The notes beneath the pieces were generated by a model. That model searched no databases, was not told where the DNA came from, and was given only the letters and a program-made list of their open reading frames with translations. A stretch of DNA of 64,000 nucleotides, taken from the NCBI RefSeq assembly GCF_020829495.1, contig NZ_JAIVFQ010000026.1, positions 19,189-83,188 on the forward strand, written 5' to 3'. This document shows positions 1-9,381 of this stretch, piece after piece. The stretch comes from Nostoc favosum CHAB5714 (GTDB taxonomy: Bacteria > Cyanobacteriota > Cyanobacteriia > Cyanobacteriales > Nostocaceae). A program made the position numbers and the translations under genes. How positions within the stretch are numbered: the stretch's first letter is position 1; each line of letters opens with the position of its first letter.

Positions 1-494
1 TGGACTGAGAAAATCAACTGCAAAAGCATTCCCGCCCAAAACATGGGGAGTGCGTAGGTGATGATACCAAATAAGCGCCCACCAACATCAAAATATGTCC
101 CAGGACGAGAAGCGGAAAGAGTCCCAACCGCAATTCCAACGATGAGTGCAACGGCCATACTACATACTGCTAACTCCACCGTCGCTGGGAAATATTGTCC
201 AATTATGTCCCAAACATTCTGTCCTCGACTCATTAAAGACGTTCCCAAATCAAAACGTAGTATGCTTCCCAAATAATTGAGGTACTGTAGCCACAGAGGA
301 AGGTTTAAACCTAGTTGTTTTCGCAATTCTTCTTTAGCAGCTTCTGGCGCACGTCCACCGAGAATTGCATCTGCTGGATCTCCTGGTGTTGCTCTTAGTA
401 AAAGAAATACAATGGTGATGATAGTTAATAGCTGAAGTGGCGCGAGAAGCAACCGAGAAACAATGTAATATTGTAAAGCTTTAGAGCGAGACAT
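1..494 (-). CDS. Peptide ABC transporter permease (DppB type), 3' part outside window
   Basis: This is the N-terminal 164 residues of an inner-membrane permease of the DppB/OppB family, which forms half of the channel of dipeptide, oligopeptide or nickel importers. The ATG at 494 is followed by a hydrophobic helix (about residues 10-37). The family signature ATPGDPAD comes next, then a periplasmic segment ending RFDLGTSL, and the first helices of the transmembrane domain. The C-terminal half, including the EAA loop that contacts the ATPase, lies left of the window. The gene follows the binding lipoprotein on the same strand after 323 bp, so the two probably serve one transporter. The substrate cannot be told from sequence. 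Confidence 0.88.
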   Translation of the reverse strand, partial: MSRSKALQYYIVSRLLLAPLQLLTIITIVFLLLRATPGDPADAILGGRAPEAAKEELRKQLGLNLPLWLQYLNYLGSILRFDLGTSLMSRGQNVWDIIGQYFPATVELAVCSMAVALIVGIAVGTLSASRPGTYFDVGGRLFGIITYALPMFWAGMLLQLIFSV

Positions 495-500
495 ATTTAG

Positions 501-532
501 TTAGGAGTTAGGAGTTAGGAGTTAGGAGTTAG
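501..532. repeat. Heptamer tandem repeat TTAGGAG
   Basis: The heptamer TTAGGAG is repeated about four and a half times between the binding-protein and permease genes. Short tandem heptamers are well known in Nostoc/Anabaena genomes. The rest of the 495-817 gap holds a copy of the dispersed CGCAGAG-type repeat (about 655-690) and no gene. Confidence 0.85.
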
Positions 533-817
533 TAATTATGAATTAAGATAGATACCAAGGTAGGTAGCTTGCAAAAATTCTTTCATTACTATATTTAGTG
601 AAGTTGAACATCTTTATAGCAATCCTATCTGATTTGTGACGAAATTTTTTATAACGAACCGCAGAGGCGCAGAGAACGCAGAGAGAATGAAGAGAGATTT
701 TCACGAATGATTTAGGATTGCTATATTTTGCTCAGAATCACACTCATAATTTTGTAATTTTTGCAAAAAGCCTAATTAAAAATTCATAACTCCTAACTCA
801 TAACTCCGAACTTCTAA

Positions 818-2470
818 CTACTTTTTAATTGTCTGGTAAACCAGTATTTGGGTCGGGTTAAGTTGTACGCTGTTCACACCATTTCGGGCAAATACATAGT
901 CTTTGCTTTGCCATAAAGGAACATAAGGTACATCATTAGCTACTTGCGTTTGAATTTCTGCAAAAATTTTCTGACGCGCTTCGGGATTTAGTTCTTTGCG
1001 TTGCTGATCAATCAGTTTATTGATGGCTTCGCTATAGTAAAACGAACCCTGAGTTTGACTGCCTCCATCTTCGCATCCTTTAGCAACTGAACCTTTATCA
1101 CAAGACAAAAACGGCTGGACGTAATTATCTGGGTCTAAAAAGTCTGGATACCAATCAAGTAAAGCTGCTGGATATAAACCTTTGGAAATGTCTTTAAAAA
1201 AGGCAGGGCCTTCTGCTTGGGTGACTTCAAATTGCAGGATTCCATCCATTTTCGCATCCACAAGAGATTTGAGCGTCTGTGCTGCCAAACTCCGAGTAGG
1301 TGAACTAGAAGGATACCAAATTTGTACTTTTGCAGGATTTTCTTTGGAGAACCCAGCAGTAGTTAATAATTTTTTAGCTTCATCAAAGCTAGCATCGCCA
1401 TATTTATCTTTAAATAATGGCTGCGAAACATTAAACGTCGTGGGAATCATGCTATAAAGCGGATCTGCTTGACCAAGTAACGCCCGCTCATTTAACAGTG
1501 GACGGTCAATTATTGATGCGATCGCTTGTCTTACCTCTAATTTATCTAAAGGCTGCTGGTTCCGGTTTAATACCAGATAACTTACTACACTACCTTGAGC
1601 TGCGATCGCTTGCCAATCCCCTTTTTTACCGCCTTCTTCCAAGCTACGATTTTGATCTGGCTGTAGTGACAGATAAGCTACATCGATTGCACCTGTACGA
1701 AAAGCATTAAACAAATTAACCGGACTAGTTTGAATTTGCAGGTTAACACCCTTGTTAACTGGTTTTTCTCCCCAATACTTATCAAACACATCAAATCGAA
1801 TTGAATCAGTACCATACTGTCCTAATTTGTAAGGGCCAGTCCCCACAAAAATATTCGGCTTGAATTTACCAGCACCAAGTTCGTAAGCTTTTGGCGAAAC
1901 TGCACACACCCCAGGAAACGCCAGCAATGAAGGAAACGCTGCAAAGGGCTTTTTCAGCTTAATAGTTAATTCATACTCGCTTGGAGTTTTTACCGAATCT
2001 ACTATATCACCTAGTAAAAATGAGGGTTTTCCTTTATTTTGAATAAAGCGGTTGATGGTAAACGCCATTGCTTGGGCATTGAAGGGAGTCCCATCGTGAA
2101 AAACTACTCCCTGACGTAAAGGGATGGTATAAGTTAAGCCATCTTGACTGACTTTAGGTAATGCTGTAGCTAGCTGGGGCTTAATTTCTGTGCTTCCTGG
2201 TTCGTAGGTGTAGAGGCGATCGCTCATATTAAACACCAGACCTAAGGATGCTAACTCATAGGTATCAGCCGGATCAAGGGTTCTCGGCTTTGCTGTTGTA
2301 CCTATAGTAATACGACCATCACCTGTAGGGCTATTCACAGAACCCGATGGTGGCGTAGTAGTCTGTGGACGAGGAGCGCAACTAACAACTAAAAATAAAC
2401 ATAGACAGAACAAAGATAGGAATTGTGTAATCCGACCCCACCGTTTCACGGACAAGGAAAACCAGGTCAT
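818..2470 (-). CDS. Peptide-binding lipoprotein of ABC transporter (SBP family 5)
   Basis: A 550-residue extracytoplasmic solute-binding protein of family 5 (DppA/OppA type), which captures peptides or similar ligands for an ABC importer. The N-terminus has a positively charged stretch, a hydrophobic segment and a lipobox ending VVSC, so Cys31 should be lipidated. The mature start is Pro/Thr/Ser-rich. Family features include FHDGTPFNAQ (near residue 135), a central GTGPYKLGQY segment, and a C-terminal DWYPDFLDPDNYV stretch. I start at the ATG at 2470 because it places the charged n-region correctly; an upstream TTG at 2503 adds only 11 residues. It precedes the DppB-type permease on the same strand. 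Confidence 0.9.
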   Translation of the reverse strand: MTWFSLSVKRWGRITQFLSLFCLCLFLVVSCAPRPQTTTPPSGSVNSPTGDGRITIGTTAKPRTLDPADTYELASLGLVFNMSDRLYTYEPGSTEIKPQLATALPKVSQDGLTYTIPLRQGVVFHDGTPFNAQAMAFTINRFIQNKGKPSFLLGDIVDSVKTPSEYELTIKLKKPFAAFPSLLAFPGVCAVSPKAYELGAGKFKPNIFVGTGPYKLGQYGTDSIRFDVFDKYWGEKPVNKGVNLQIQTSPVNLFNAFRTGAIDVAYLSLQPDQNRSLEEGGKKGDWQAIAAQGSVVSYLVLNRNQQPLDKLEVRQAIASIIDRPLLNERALLGQADPLYSMIPTTFNVSQPLFKDKYGDASFDEAKKLLTTAGFSKENPAKVQIWYPSSSPTRSLAAQTLKSLVDAKMDGILQFEVTQAEGPAFFKDISKGLYPAALLDWYPDFLDPDNYVQPFLSCDKGSVAKGCEDGGSQTQGSFYYSEAINKLIDQQRKELNPEARQKIFAEIQTQVANDVPYVPLWQSKDYVFARNGVNSVQLNPTQILVYQTIKK

Positions 2471-3352
2471 AGCAATAAAATATTTGATATCAGCGGTCAG
2501 CAATTTTACTATATTTGTGGCTATTGTGCTTTATTTTTACAATTAGTTACGGCAATACCTGTTGCTAAGTATACGAATATAGATAAACATAACTTGCAGT
2601 CAGATATAAAAAAACTTGCTCGATATTATGACTGAGTTGGCAACTAACTCAAAAATTTGTGTCGGCTACTCAACTTCATATATAGGAATCGTATTTGATT
2701 TTTGAAATTATCTACGTGGTGCGCGAAGCGCGATAGGCGGGGAGTGGGGAGTAGGGAGTAGGGAATAAGGAATTAGGCTTTTCGAGTTGTACCGAGCTTT
2801 TTCAGAAATCAAATATTAGTCCTATAGCAGTCCTAAATCATTTGTGAAAGCTTCTCTTTCTTTTCTTGGCGCTCTTGGCGTCTTCTCTGCGAGACGCTAT
2901 GCGTTGGCGGAAGCCTCTCGCAGAGAAAGCGGTTTGTTAATTTTCACAACTGAGCTACGATTGCTATAGTTAAGTTTATTGCTACTGTGCGATGTCTACG
3001 ACGGGCTACGCCTACGCACTATTTGTTACAAAAAATTATTAACAAAAAAATAAACTTTAGCATTCCTTAAATAATGAAAGGTTTTTATTTAATTAAGATT
3101 TTAAACATTTCCTAAATTTGTCGTAAATTCATAATTACTAGTGAATAGATTTGTTAAGCTTTGACGGTAAGTCAAGTAGTGTACATTAAAACTTTGCCTG
3201 TTGCTACTTGGGTACAGACAAGTGTGAAGTTCTTTTTCGTAGAGAACGGCTACATGGTTTTACTTAACAAATCTACTGTTTATACATCAGCGAAGAAAGC
3301 GATCGCGATATCGTAAACAGCAGATTGAAAGTCTAATAGTGAGACTAAAAAC
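2471..3352. other. Gene-free, repeat-rich region upstream of the binding-protein gene
   Basis: I see no convincing gene here. It holds G-rich heptamers (about 2738-2770), the CTCTGCGAG hairpin element at 2885-2925, a TTTGGCGTC-type dispersed repeat near 2860, and a GTCTACGACGGGC repeat near 2994 that recurs near 47934. The last 200 bases are AT-rich and should contain the promoter of the 3353 gene. Confidence 0.6.
2885..2925. repeat. Palindromic hairpin element CTCTGCGAG...CTCGCAGAG
   Basis: Nine-base arms CTCTGCGAG and CTCGCAGAG flank GACGCTATGCGTTGGCGGAAGC-like DNA. A close relative lies at 29642-29682 with arms CTCTACGAG/CTCGTAGAG, a compensatory G-C to A-T change. Single-arm versions occur near 13592, 38111 and 48034. 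Confidence 0.75.
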
Positions 3353-3679
3353 GTGAAGTATTTCTTTCTATCTGAGGGATGGGCAGTTGCTAGAGTCTGG
3401 GCATCTGATGGACTCTGGCAAATAACCGCATGGCGACGCCAACCAGATATTCAACGAATGAATATTTGTTTAGTAGAACAAAACGAATTGCTATGGCTTT
3501 ATCGAGTTGAAGAAGCCGTTTTAACCGTGGAAGTGAAGCCAACAACACCAGTAATTGCCAGTCAGACCATAGGTCAAGTAGTACTCAAGCGTCTGATGAG
3601 CGCTGAACAGGTAATTGAACGCCTGGGTACGGCTGAGGCGAAATGTCAACTGCAAAACATCCAATTGGTGGTTCAGTAG
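3353..3679 (+). CDS. Hypothetical protein, 108 aa
   Basis: I do not recognise the family. The protein is soluble, has no signal peptide or membrane segment, and starts at GTG. The N-terminal half is rich in Trp and aromatic residues (two VW/LW motifs and ITAWRRQ). A beta-like middle (LLWLYRVEEAVLTVEV) and a short helical C-terminus (SAEQVIERLG) follow. Codon use and HIP1-containing flanks match the host. It ends about 480 bp before psbB on the same strand but is separated from it by a minisatellite, so it is probably not co-transcribed. No ATG lies near the start, and no strong ribosome site is visible, so the true start may differ. Confidence 0.6.
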   Translation: MKYFFLSEGWAVARVWASDGLWQITAWRRQPDIQRMNICLVEQNELLWLYRVEEAVLTVEVKPTTPVIASQTIGQVVLKRLMSAEQVIERLGTAEAKCQLQNIQLVVQ

Positions 3680-3800
3680 GGGAGCAGGGGGAGATGAGGG
3701 AGCAGGGGGAGATGAGGGAGGGAGTAAGTAAACTATTATTTCTCATCCCCCTCATCCCCCTCATCCCCCTCATCCCCCTCATCCCCCTCATCCCCCTCAT
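3679..3800. repeat. Minisatellite: GGGAGATGA repeats and CTCATCCCC nonamers
   Basis: Two arms of G-rich then C-rich short repeats lie just after the 3353 gene. The second arm (3742-3800) is six perfect nonamers CTCATCCCC plus a partial copy. The G-rich arm (3679-3722) is roughly complementary to it, so the pair could fold into a long imperfect hairpin and might act as a terminator. Similar DNA recurs at 32829, 33478 and 56703. Confidence 0.85.
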
Positions 3801-4140
3801 AAAGAAAAGATAAGCAAATTTAATCCCCGACAGCGATTGGTAGCGAAAAAACTTGGACATGCTACGCGATCGCATCAATTTACACGCTTGCAAACAATTC
3901 CATCAATAGTTACACTTTTTAAAACATTCTCATTTTTGCTTGGCGATGGCTACCCTACAAGGTAAATCTCCCGAAGCGAGTAAGCATTGCCAAAGCACCC
4001 ACCCTGTCTAACTTATAAGACTAAGGTATGGTAAGGCTTTGGCTCTGGCAATAACAAAAAACAAGAGAGAGTTTTCTGAGTGGCGAATTTCGTTTCTCAG
4101 AATCTCAGTAAGAAAATTGCTTTGTAAACTAACTCATCGA

Positions 4141-4147
4141 GGAGGAG
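4141..4147 (+). promoter_or_regulatory. Ribosome binding site of psbB
   Basis: GGAGGAG lies eight bases before the psbB ATG at 4156, a near-perfect Shine-Dalgarno sequence and stronger than most in this window. The long gene-free leader (3801-4140) probably holds the psbB promoter. Confidence 0.8.
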
Positions 4148-4155
4148 CGTAGTCG

Positions 4156-5685
4156 ATGGGACTACCCTGGTACCGAGTACATACAGTCGTTCTGAATGAT
4201 CCAGGGCGGCTGATTTCTGTACACCTGATGCACACAGCCTTAGTAGCAGGCTGGGCTGGTTCGATGGCACTCTACGAACTGGCTATTTTTGACCCTAGCG
4301 ATCCGGTTCTCAATCCAATGTGGCGTCAAGGGATGTTCGTCCTGCCCTTCATGTCACGTTTGGGCGTTACCCAATCTTGGGGTGGTTGGAACGTTACTGG
4401 TGGCCCAGCAACTGATCCTGGCTTCTGGTCATTTGAAGGCGTTGCTGCGGCTCACATCGTTCTTTCCGGTCTTTTGTTCCTAGCTGCTGTTTGGCACTGG
4501 GTTTATTGGGATTTGGAACTCTTTAGAGATCCCCGCACTGGTGAACCAGCCTTAGACTTGCCAAAAATGTTTGGCATTCACCTGTTCTTATCTGGTCTAC
4601 TTTGTTTTGGATTTGGTGCTTTTCACCTCACCGGACTATTTGGCCCAGGAATGTGGGTTACTGACCCCTACGGTATAACTGGAGCCGCGCAAGCAGTCGC
4701 ACCAGAATGGGGCCCAGATGGTTTTAACCCATACAACCCTGGTGGGATTGTGGCTCACCACATTGCTGCTGGCGTTGTTGGTATTATTGCAGGCTTATTC
4801 CACCTCACAGTCAGACCCCCCGAACGGCTCTACAAAGCCCTACGGATGGGGAACATTGAAACAGTACTTTCTAGCAGTATTGCAGCAGTTTTCTTTGCTG
4901 CTTTCGTTGTTGCTGGTACTATGTGGTACGGTAACGCCGCCACTCCCATCGAATTGTTTGGCCCAACCCGCTATCAATGGGATCAAGGCTACTTCCGTCA
5001 AGAAATTCAGCAGCGCGTCCAAACAAATGTTGCCCAAGGTGCAACCCTTGAGCAAGCTTGGTCGCAGATTCCCGAAAAGCTGGCTTTCTATGATTACGTC
5101 GGTAATAGCCCCGCTAAAGGCGGTCTATTCCGTACAGGGCCGATGGTTAAGGGTGATGGCATTGCTCAGTCTTGGCAAGGTCACGCCGTATTCAAAGATT
5201 CTGAAGGACGGGAATTGACCGTGCGTCGTCTCCCCAACTTCTTTGAAACCTTCCCAGTGATTTTGACCGACGCAGATGGAATTGTCCGCGCTGACATTCC
5301 CTTCCGTCGGGCAGAATCTAAGTATAGCTTCGAGCAATCTGGTGTCACCGTCAGCTTCTATGGTGGCAATCTGAATGGTAAGACCTTTACAGAACCAGCT
5401 GATGTGAAGAAGTATGCCCGTAAGGCTCAAGGCGGTGAAATCTTTGAATTTGACCGAGAAACCTTGAACTCTGATGGTGTATTCCGCACCAGTCCTAGAG
5501 GTTGGTTTACCTTTGGACATGCAGTATTTGCTCTCTTGTTCTTCTTTGGTCACCTCTGGCATGGTTCTCGGACAATCTACCGAGACGTATTTGCTGGTGT
5601 TGATGCCGATCTAGAAGAGCAAGTTGAGTGGGGTCTGTTCCAGAAAGTGGGTGACAAGTCAACCCGCCGGAAGGAAGCCCTCTAA
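4156..5685 (+). CDS. psbB: Photosystem II chlorophyll-binding core antenna protein CP47
   Basis: PsbB (CP47) is the 509-residue inner antenna of photosystem II. It sits in the thylakoid membrane, binds chlorophyll a and carotene, and passes excitation to the D2 side of the reaction centre. The N-terminus [18 protein letters not shown] is the family signature. Six transmembrane helices carry the usual chlorophyll-ligand histidines, for example in [44 protein letters not shown] and [17 protein letters not shown]. The large lumenal loop E (about residues 260-450) is intact. The length matches the family norm. psbT follows 82 bp downstream, so the two are likely co-transcribed, ending at the hairpin at 5914-5947. 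Confidence 0.99.
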   Translation: MGLPWYRVHTVVLNDPGRLISVHLMHTALVAGWAGSMALYELAIFDPSDPVLNPMWRQGMFVLPFMSRLGVTQSWGGWNVTGGPATDPGFWSFEGVAAAHIVLSGLLFLAAVWHWVYWDLELFRDPRTGEPALDLPKMFGIHLFLSGLLCFGFGAFHLTGLFGPGMWVTDPYGITGAAQAVAPEWGPDGFNPYNPGGIVAHHIAAGVVGIIAGLFHLTVRPPERLYKALRMGNIETVLSSSIAAVFFAAFVVAGTMWYGNAATPIELFGPTRYQWDQGYFRQEIQQRVQTNVAQGATLEQAWSQIPEKLAFYDYVGNSPAKGGLFRTGPMVKGDGIAQSWQGHAVFKDSEGRELTVRRLPNFFETFPVILTDADGIVRADIPFRRAESKYSFEQSGVTVSFYGGNLNGKTFTEPADVKKYARKAQGGEIFEFDRETLNSDGVFRTSPRGWFTFGHAVFALLFFFGHLWHGSRTIYRDVFAGVDADLEEQVEWGLFQKVGDKSTRRKEAL

Positions 5686-5767
5686 TTTCAGTGCTGAGTT
5701 ATGAGTTAAGGCTCTGACTCAGCACTAAAAAGTTTAATTACTGGCTCTATAGGCAGGAAATCGTAAT

Positions 5768-5875
5768 ATGGAAAGCGTTGCGTACATCTTGATTTTTACT
5801 CTGTGTATAGGTACTCTCTTTTTTGCGATCGCATTTCGCGAACCCCCTCGCTTTGAGAAACCAAAAGATAAGTAA
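5768..5875 (+). CDS. psbT: Photosystem II reaction centre protein T
   Basis: A 35-residue single-helix protein of the photosystem II core, located at the dimer interface near CP47 and D1. It starts MESVAYILIFTLCIGTLFF, a hydrophobic helix, followed by the polar tail FREPPRFEKPKDK, which is typical of PsbT. The position directly downstream of psbB is the usual cyanobacterial and chloroplast arrangement. A HIP1 octamer (GCGATCGC at 5825) lies inside the coding sequence and encodes Ala-Ile-Ala in the helix. Confidence 0.96.
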   Translation: MESVAYILIFTLCIGTLFFAIAFREPPRFEKPKDK

Positions 5876-5913
5876 CTCCTATATACCAGACCTTTAAGCG
5901 GATTTAATGTTAG

Positions 5914-5947
5914 TATCCGTTGCTACAATTTTTAGTAGCAACGGATA
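5914..5947 (+). terminator. Hairpin terminator after psbB-psbT
   Basis: A perfect 13-bp inverted repeat (TATCCGTTGCTAC / GTAGCAACGGATA) with an 8-base loop, followed by a T-rich stretch, 38 bases after psbT. It probably ends the psbBT transcript. Confidence 0.75.
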
Positions 5948-5956
5948 TTATTGTAT

Positions 5957-6033
5957 TTGTCCTTTGTCCTTTGTCCTTTGCTAATGACTAATGACTAATG
6001 ACTAATGACTAATGACTAATGACTAATGACTAA
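5957..6033. repeat. Two adjacent heptamer arrays: TTTGTCC and AATGACT
   Basis: About three and a half copies of TTTGTCC (5957-5980) are followed by about seven copies of AATGACT (5982-6033). They fill the middle of the psbT-rps1 gap. The remaining 175 bases before rps1 are AT-rich and likely carry its promoter. Confidence 0.88.
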
Positions 6034-6208
6034 ATCATTTTAATATTGTGATATAATTTCCAATCTTGGGAGTAGATATGTGTTAATACTAGCTTTTCTG
6101 CGCTAGGATGAAAATGGATGTTAATGTAAGCTGCCATAAAACTGTTTGCATAACACATCGCGCTTGTCGCACAACCTTTACGGAGACTAGAACCAGGAAC
6201 AAATCAGC

Positions 6209-7306
6209 ATGGTCAATCAGAATTTAACCGCTACAGAAATTGGATTCACTCACGAAGATTTCGCTGCTCTACTTGACAAATACGATTATCATTTTAGCCC
6301 TGGTGATGTTGTACCAGGAACAGTTTTCAGTATAGAGCCGCGCGGCGCTCTGATTGACATTGGTGCTAAAACCGCAGCATATATTCCTATACAAGAAATG
6401 TCTATTAACCGGGTAGATAGCCCGGAAGAAGTCTTACAGTCAAACGAAACCCGGGAATTTTTCATCCTTACCGATGAAAACGAAGATGGTCAATTAACCC
6501 TTTCCATTCGCCGTATTGAATATATGCGGGCTTGGGAGCGCGTGCGACAGCTGCAAGCAGAAGATGCTACTGTCCGTTCTGGCGTATTTGCAACCAATCG
6601 CGGTGGAGCATTAGTACGGATTGAGGGATTACGTGGTTTTATTCCCGGTTCCCATATCAGTACCCGCAAACCTAAAGAAGAATTGGTAGGCGAAGATTTG
6701 CCATTGAAATTCCTAGAGGTGGATGAAGAACGTAACCGCTTAGTTCTATCTCACCGTCGGGCGCTGGTTGAACGTAAGATGAACCGCCTAGAAGTCGGCG
6801 AAGTAGTAATTGGTACAGTTCGTGGCATCAAACCCTACGGTGCTTTCATCGACATTGGCGGCGTCAGTGGTCTACTGCACATTTCTGAGATTTCCCACGA
6901 ACATATTGATACACCTCATAGCGTGTTCAATGTCAATGATGAAGTGAAAGTTATGATCATTGACTTGGATGCAGAAAGGGGTCGGATTTCCCTATCTACC
7001 AAGCAGCTAGAACCCGAACCCGGCGACATGATTAAAAACCGGGATTTGGTCTACGATAAGGCAGAAGAAATGGCTGCTAAGTATCGTGAACAGCTGCTAG
7101 CCAAACAACAAGGTGCTACTGCTGCGCCTGCTGCACTTGCGGATGTTGTAGCAGAAGAAGATATTCCACCAGCAGCGGAACTTGACGAAGATATTCCACC
7201 AGCAGCGGAACTTGACGAAGATATTCCACCAGTTGCGGAAATTGAAGAAGATATTGCAGCAGCGACGGAAACTGAAGAAGAAATTCCAGCAGCTATTGAA
7301 GAATAA
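6209..7306 (+). CDS. rpsA: 30S ribosomal protein S1
   Basis: Cyanobacterial-type S1 of 365 residues, which binds mRNA on the small ribosomal subunit. Three S1 (OB-fold) RNA-binding repeats are visible: about residues 30-100 (GDVVPGTVFSIEPRGALIDIG), 115-185 (a more divergent copy ending RLVLSHRRALVERK), and 195-270 (GEVVIGTVRGIKPYGAFIDIG). Cyanobacterial S1 normally has three repeats, against six in Escherichia coli. The last 50 residues are an acidic tail of decapeptides EDIPPAAELD, encoded by tandem 30-bp units. A hairpin terminator follows at 7358. The start ATG is followed by a typical VNQNLTA leader. Confidence 0.95.
   Translation: MVNQNLTATEIGFTHEDFAALLDKYDYHFSPGDVVPGTVFSIEPRGALIDIGAKTAAYIPIQEMSINRVDSPEEVLQSNETREFFILTDENEDGQLTLSIRRIEYMRAWERVRQLQAEDATVRSGVFATNRGGALVRIEGLRGFIPGSHISTRKPKEELVGEDLPLKFLEVDEERNRLVLSHRRALVERKMNRLEVGEVVIGTVRGIKPYGAFIDIGGVSGLLHISEISHEHIDTPHSVFNVNDEVKVMIIDLDAERGRISLSTKQLEPEPGDMIKNRDLVYDKAEEMAAKYREQLLAKQQGATAAPAALADVVAEEDIPPAAELDEDIPPAAELDEDIPPVAEIEEDIAAATETEEEIPAAIEE
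7157..7303 (+). repeat. Tandem 30-bp repeat encoding the acidic tail of S1
   Basis: Units of 30 bp encode EDIPPAAELD twice perfectly, then EDIPPVAEIE, EDIAAATETE and a final EEIPAAIEE. Decay increases toward the 3' end, as expected for a coding minisatellite that grows from one side. Confidence 0.9.
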
Positions 7307-7357
7307 TACATTTATAGTTTTACTTATTTTTAAGTAAGAGTATTAAATCATACTATA

Positions 7358-7382
7358 AAGAGGGAAAAACCCTCTTTTTTTA
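7358..7382 (+). terminator. Rho-independent terminator of rpsA
   Basis: AAGAGGG, a five-A loop, CCCTCTT and then a run of T residues, 52 bases after the rpsA stop. This is a textbook intrinsic terminator. Confidence 0.9.
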
Positions 7383-7450
7383 TGTGGAGAATTGGGGACA
7401 GTTAGGAGTTAAGCATAAAAACTCATAACTTTTCACTTTTAACTAAATAG

Positions 7451-7583
7451 CGCGATGTGCAACTTATTCTTAAAACCCCTCTCCAAACCTCTCCCCGAAG
7501 CGGGGAGAGGCTTTAAGTCTTGCTCCCCTTCCCTTGTAGGGAAGGGGCTGGGGGTTAGGTTTGAGAAAAAGTTGCATACCGCG
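7451..7583. mobile_element. MITE-like element, CGCGATGTGCAACTT family
   Basis: A 133-bp non-coding element with about 20-bp imperfect terminal inverted repeats: left CGCGATGTGCAACTTATTCT, right end complementary to CGCGGTATGCAACTTTTTCT. The core is two hairpins of the CCTCTCCCCGAAGCGGGGAGAGG type, common in Nostoc. A second copy with the same ends is at 20853-20985. Confidence 0.75.
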
Positions 7584-7606
7584 TTAAATAAATGGAATGA
7601 AATATT

Positions 7607-8341
7607 GTGGCAACTATTAAATGTAGAAACATCACTTTTGATAATATCCAGGCAATTTTGTTTGACAAAAACGGTACCCTAGAAGATTCAGAAACGTATT
7701 TGCGATCGCTCGCACAAAGAGCAGCAAGGTTGATAGACGCTCAAGTTCCCGGTATTGGGGAACCGCTATTAATGGCATTTGGCATCAATGGCAATCTTCT
7801 TGATCCGGCGGGTTTGATATCGGTAGCGAGTCGCCGTGAAACAGAAGTTGCGGCTGCGGCATATATTGCCGAAACAGGAAGAGGATGGTTTGAGTCCTTA
7901 AAAATAGCCCGTCAAGCTTTGGATGAAGCGGAAAAATACATTGAAAAAACTCCTTCACCCCTGTTTGTAGGTAGCTTAGACTTGTTGAAATACCTACAGA
8001 AAGGGGGTTTGAAACTCGGTATCCTCTCAGCTGCAACAAGCGATGAAGTACATAACTTTGTAGAGAATCACCAATTAAATGATTATATCCAGTTGGAAAT
8101 GGGAGTAGATGAGGGGCCAAGTAAACCAGATCCAGTGCTATTTTTGCAAGCTTGCCAAGCTTTGGGAGTCCAACCAGGCGCTACATTGATGGTGGGTGAT
8201 TCCGTTGGTGATATGCAAATGGCGCGTGATGCTAAAGCCGCAGGTTGTATTGGTATCACTTGGATGGGTAAGTCGGATAACGTCCGAGGTGCGGATGTGG
8301 TGATTAATCAACTTGATGAAATCCAGATTTTAGAAGATTAG
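7607..8341 (+). CDS. HAD-superfamily hydrolase with altered motif I
   Basis: A 244-residue haloacid-dehalogenase-like protein with a helical cap between motifs I and II, resembling phosphoglycolate phosphatases. Motif I is FDKNGTL with the nucleophile Asp20, but the usual second Asp (general acid/base) is Asn22. Motif II is GILSAAT, motif III is SKPDP, and motif IV is MVGDSVGDM. The start is GTG at 7607 just after a MITE-like repeat, with no clear ribosome site. The function is probably a small-molecule phosphatase, but the Asp-to-Asn change may lower or alter activity. The gene is monocistronic. Confidence 0.82.
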   Translation: MATIKCRNITFDNIQAILFDKNGTLEDSETYLRSLAQRAARLIDAQVPGIGEPLLMAFGINGNLLDPAGLISVASRRETEVAAAAYIAETGRGWFESLKIARQALDEAEKYIEKTPSPLFVGSLDLLKYLQKGGLKLGILSAATSDEVHNFVENHQLNDYIQLEMGVDEGPSKPDPVLFLQACQALGVQPGATLMVGDSVGDMQMARDAKAAGCIGITWMGKSDNVRGADVVINQLDEIQILED

Positions 8342-8475
8342 ATTAATTTATAGCAGTTTTCAATTGCGTGAAGTAGGGGCGTATATATGTGTGCCCTTGC
8401 ATATCATAGTATTCTGGGTGTGTCAAGTTAAAACTGCTAGGATATTAATTGCTCCTCACAGTTGCTAAACAAGCC

Positions 8476-9090
8476 ATGCAAAACACAGAAACGACGTTAC
8501 AACTTCGCCTGTGGACAGTTAAAGAATACCACCGGATGGCTGAGGCTGGGATTTTTGGTGCAGATGAACGAGTAGAACTGCTAGAAGGAAAGATAATTTG
8601 GATGATTGCTAAAGGGACAGCCCATAGATCAGCAGTGGGGAGAACAGATAGATTACTGCAAAATAGTTTAAGGAATCGGGCTTTGATATGTGTTCAAGAC
8701 CCAGTAAACTTGAATGAATGGTCTGAACCAGAACCGGATATAGCTGTAGTTAAAGTAGATCCGCTGGACTACGCAGACCACCATCCTACTCCCAAAGAAG
8801 TTTATCTGATTATTGAAGTAGCAGATAGTAGCCTGAAACTAGACTGCGAAATCAAAGCTAAAGCCTACTCGCAAGCGGGAATTACAGATTATTGGGTGTT
8901 AGATGTGGTTAGTCGTCAATTGCACGTCTTTCGAGAACCAATTCAGGATGGCTATCAAAGTGAAGTAATTTTTGCAGAAAATGCGACTATTTCACCTTTA
9001 GAGTTTCCTGATTTGAGCATTACGGTTTTGGAAATTTTACCACCTTTGAGAGGATCTGAGGTAAAAGCGATGTCTGAAGACAAGCACTGA
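8476..9090 (+). CDS. Uma2-family protein (DUF820, PD-(D/E)XK fold)
   Basis: A 204-residue Uma2 protein, a family with a restriction-endonuclease-like fold that is greatly expanded in cyanobacteria; its biological role is unknown. The nuclease-like core is visible: EPEPDIAVV around residue 95, then VYLIIEVADSS and the downstream Lys of EIKAKAYSQAGITDYWVLD. I use the ATG at 8476; an in-frame TTG at 8449 adds nine residues without support. Two other family members lie at 23330 and 49058, only distantly similar to this one. Confidence 0.85.
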   Translation: MQNTETTLQLRLWTVKEYHRMAEAGIFGADERVELLEGKIIWMIAKGTAHRSAVGRTDRLLQNSLRNRALICVQDPVNLNEWSEPEPDIAVVKVDPLDYADHHPTPKEVYLIIEVADSSLKLDCEIKAKAYSQAGITDYWVLDVVSRQLHVFREPIQDGYQSEVIFAENATISPLEFPDLSITVLEILPPLRGSEVKAMSEDKH

Positions 9091-9381
9091 TGCTCGTAAA
9101 TGTTGCGCTAGCAAAGAACGAGCGTCCATAGGGAGCGTCTGACTCGCTACCCCGCAGTCGCCTGACGCGACTTCACAGCAGTTGCTGCAATGCACTTCCT
9201 TGGGAGCTGCCGAGGGAAACCCTACCAAAAGCGCTGTCTCACCGTTACATATCTACGTACTTTCCCGTAATTATTTGTTAAAATTTACTTGATCTATTCC
9301 TTTAGATAGATATAAAATATTTCTCAAATGACTTACTATTTCTTTCGAGACTTGTTGTACAGGCAATTCTCAATAGAAAAA
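9091..9381. other. Gene-free region before the DUF4360 array
   Basis: No gene is seen. The first 140 bases (9100-9235) are GC-richer than the surroundings and contain dispersed-repeat DNA of the GCGTCTGACTCGCTACCCC type; the rest is AT-rich. Confidence 0.5.

Noticed and set aside
3742..3800. CRISPR-like short repeats
   Set aside because: Nonamer minisatellite with no spacers.
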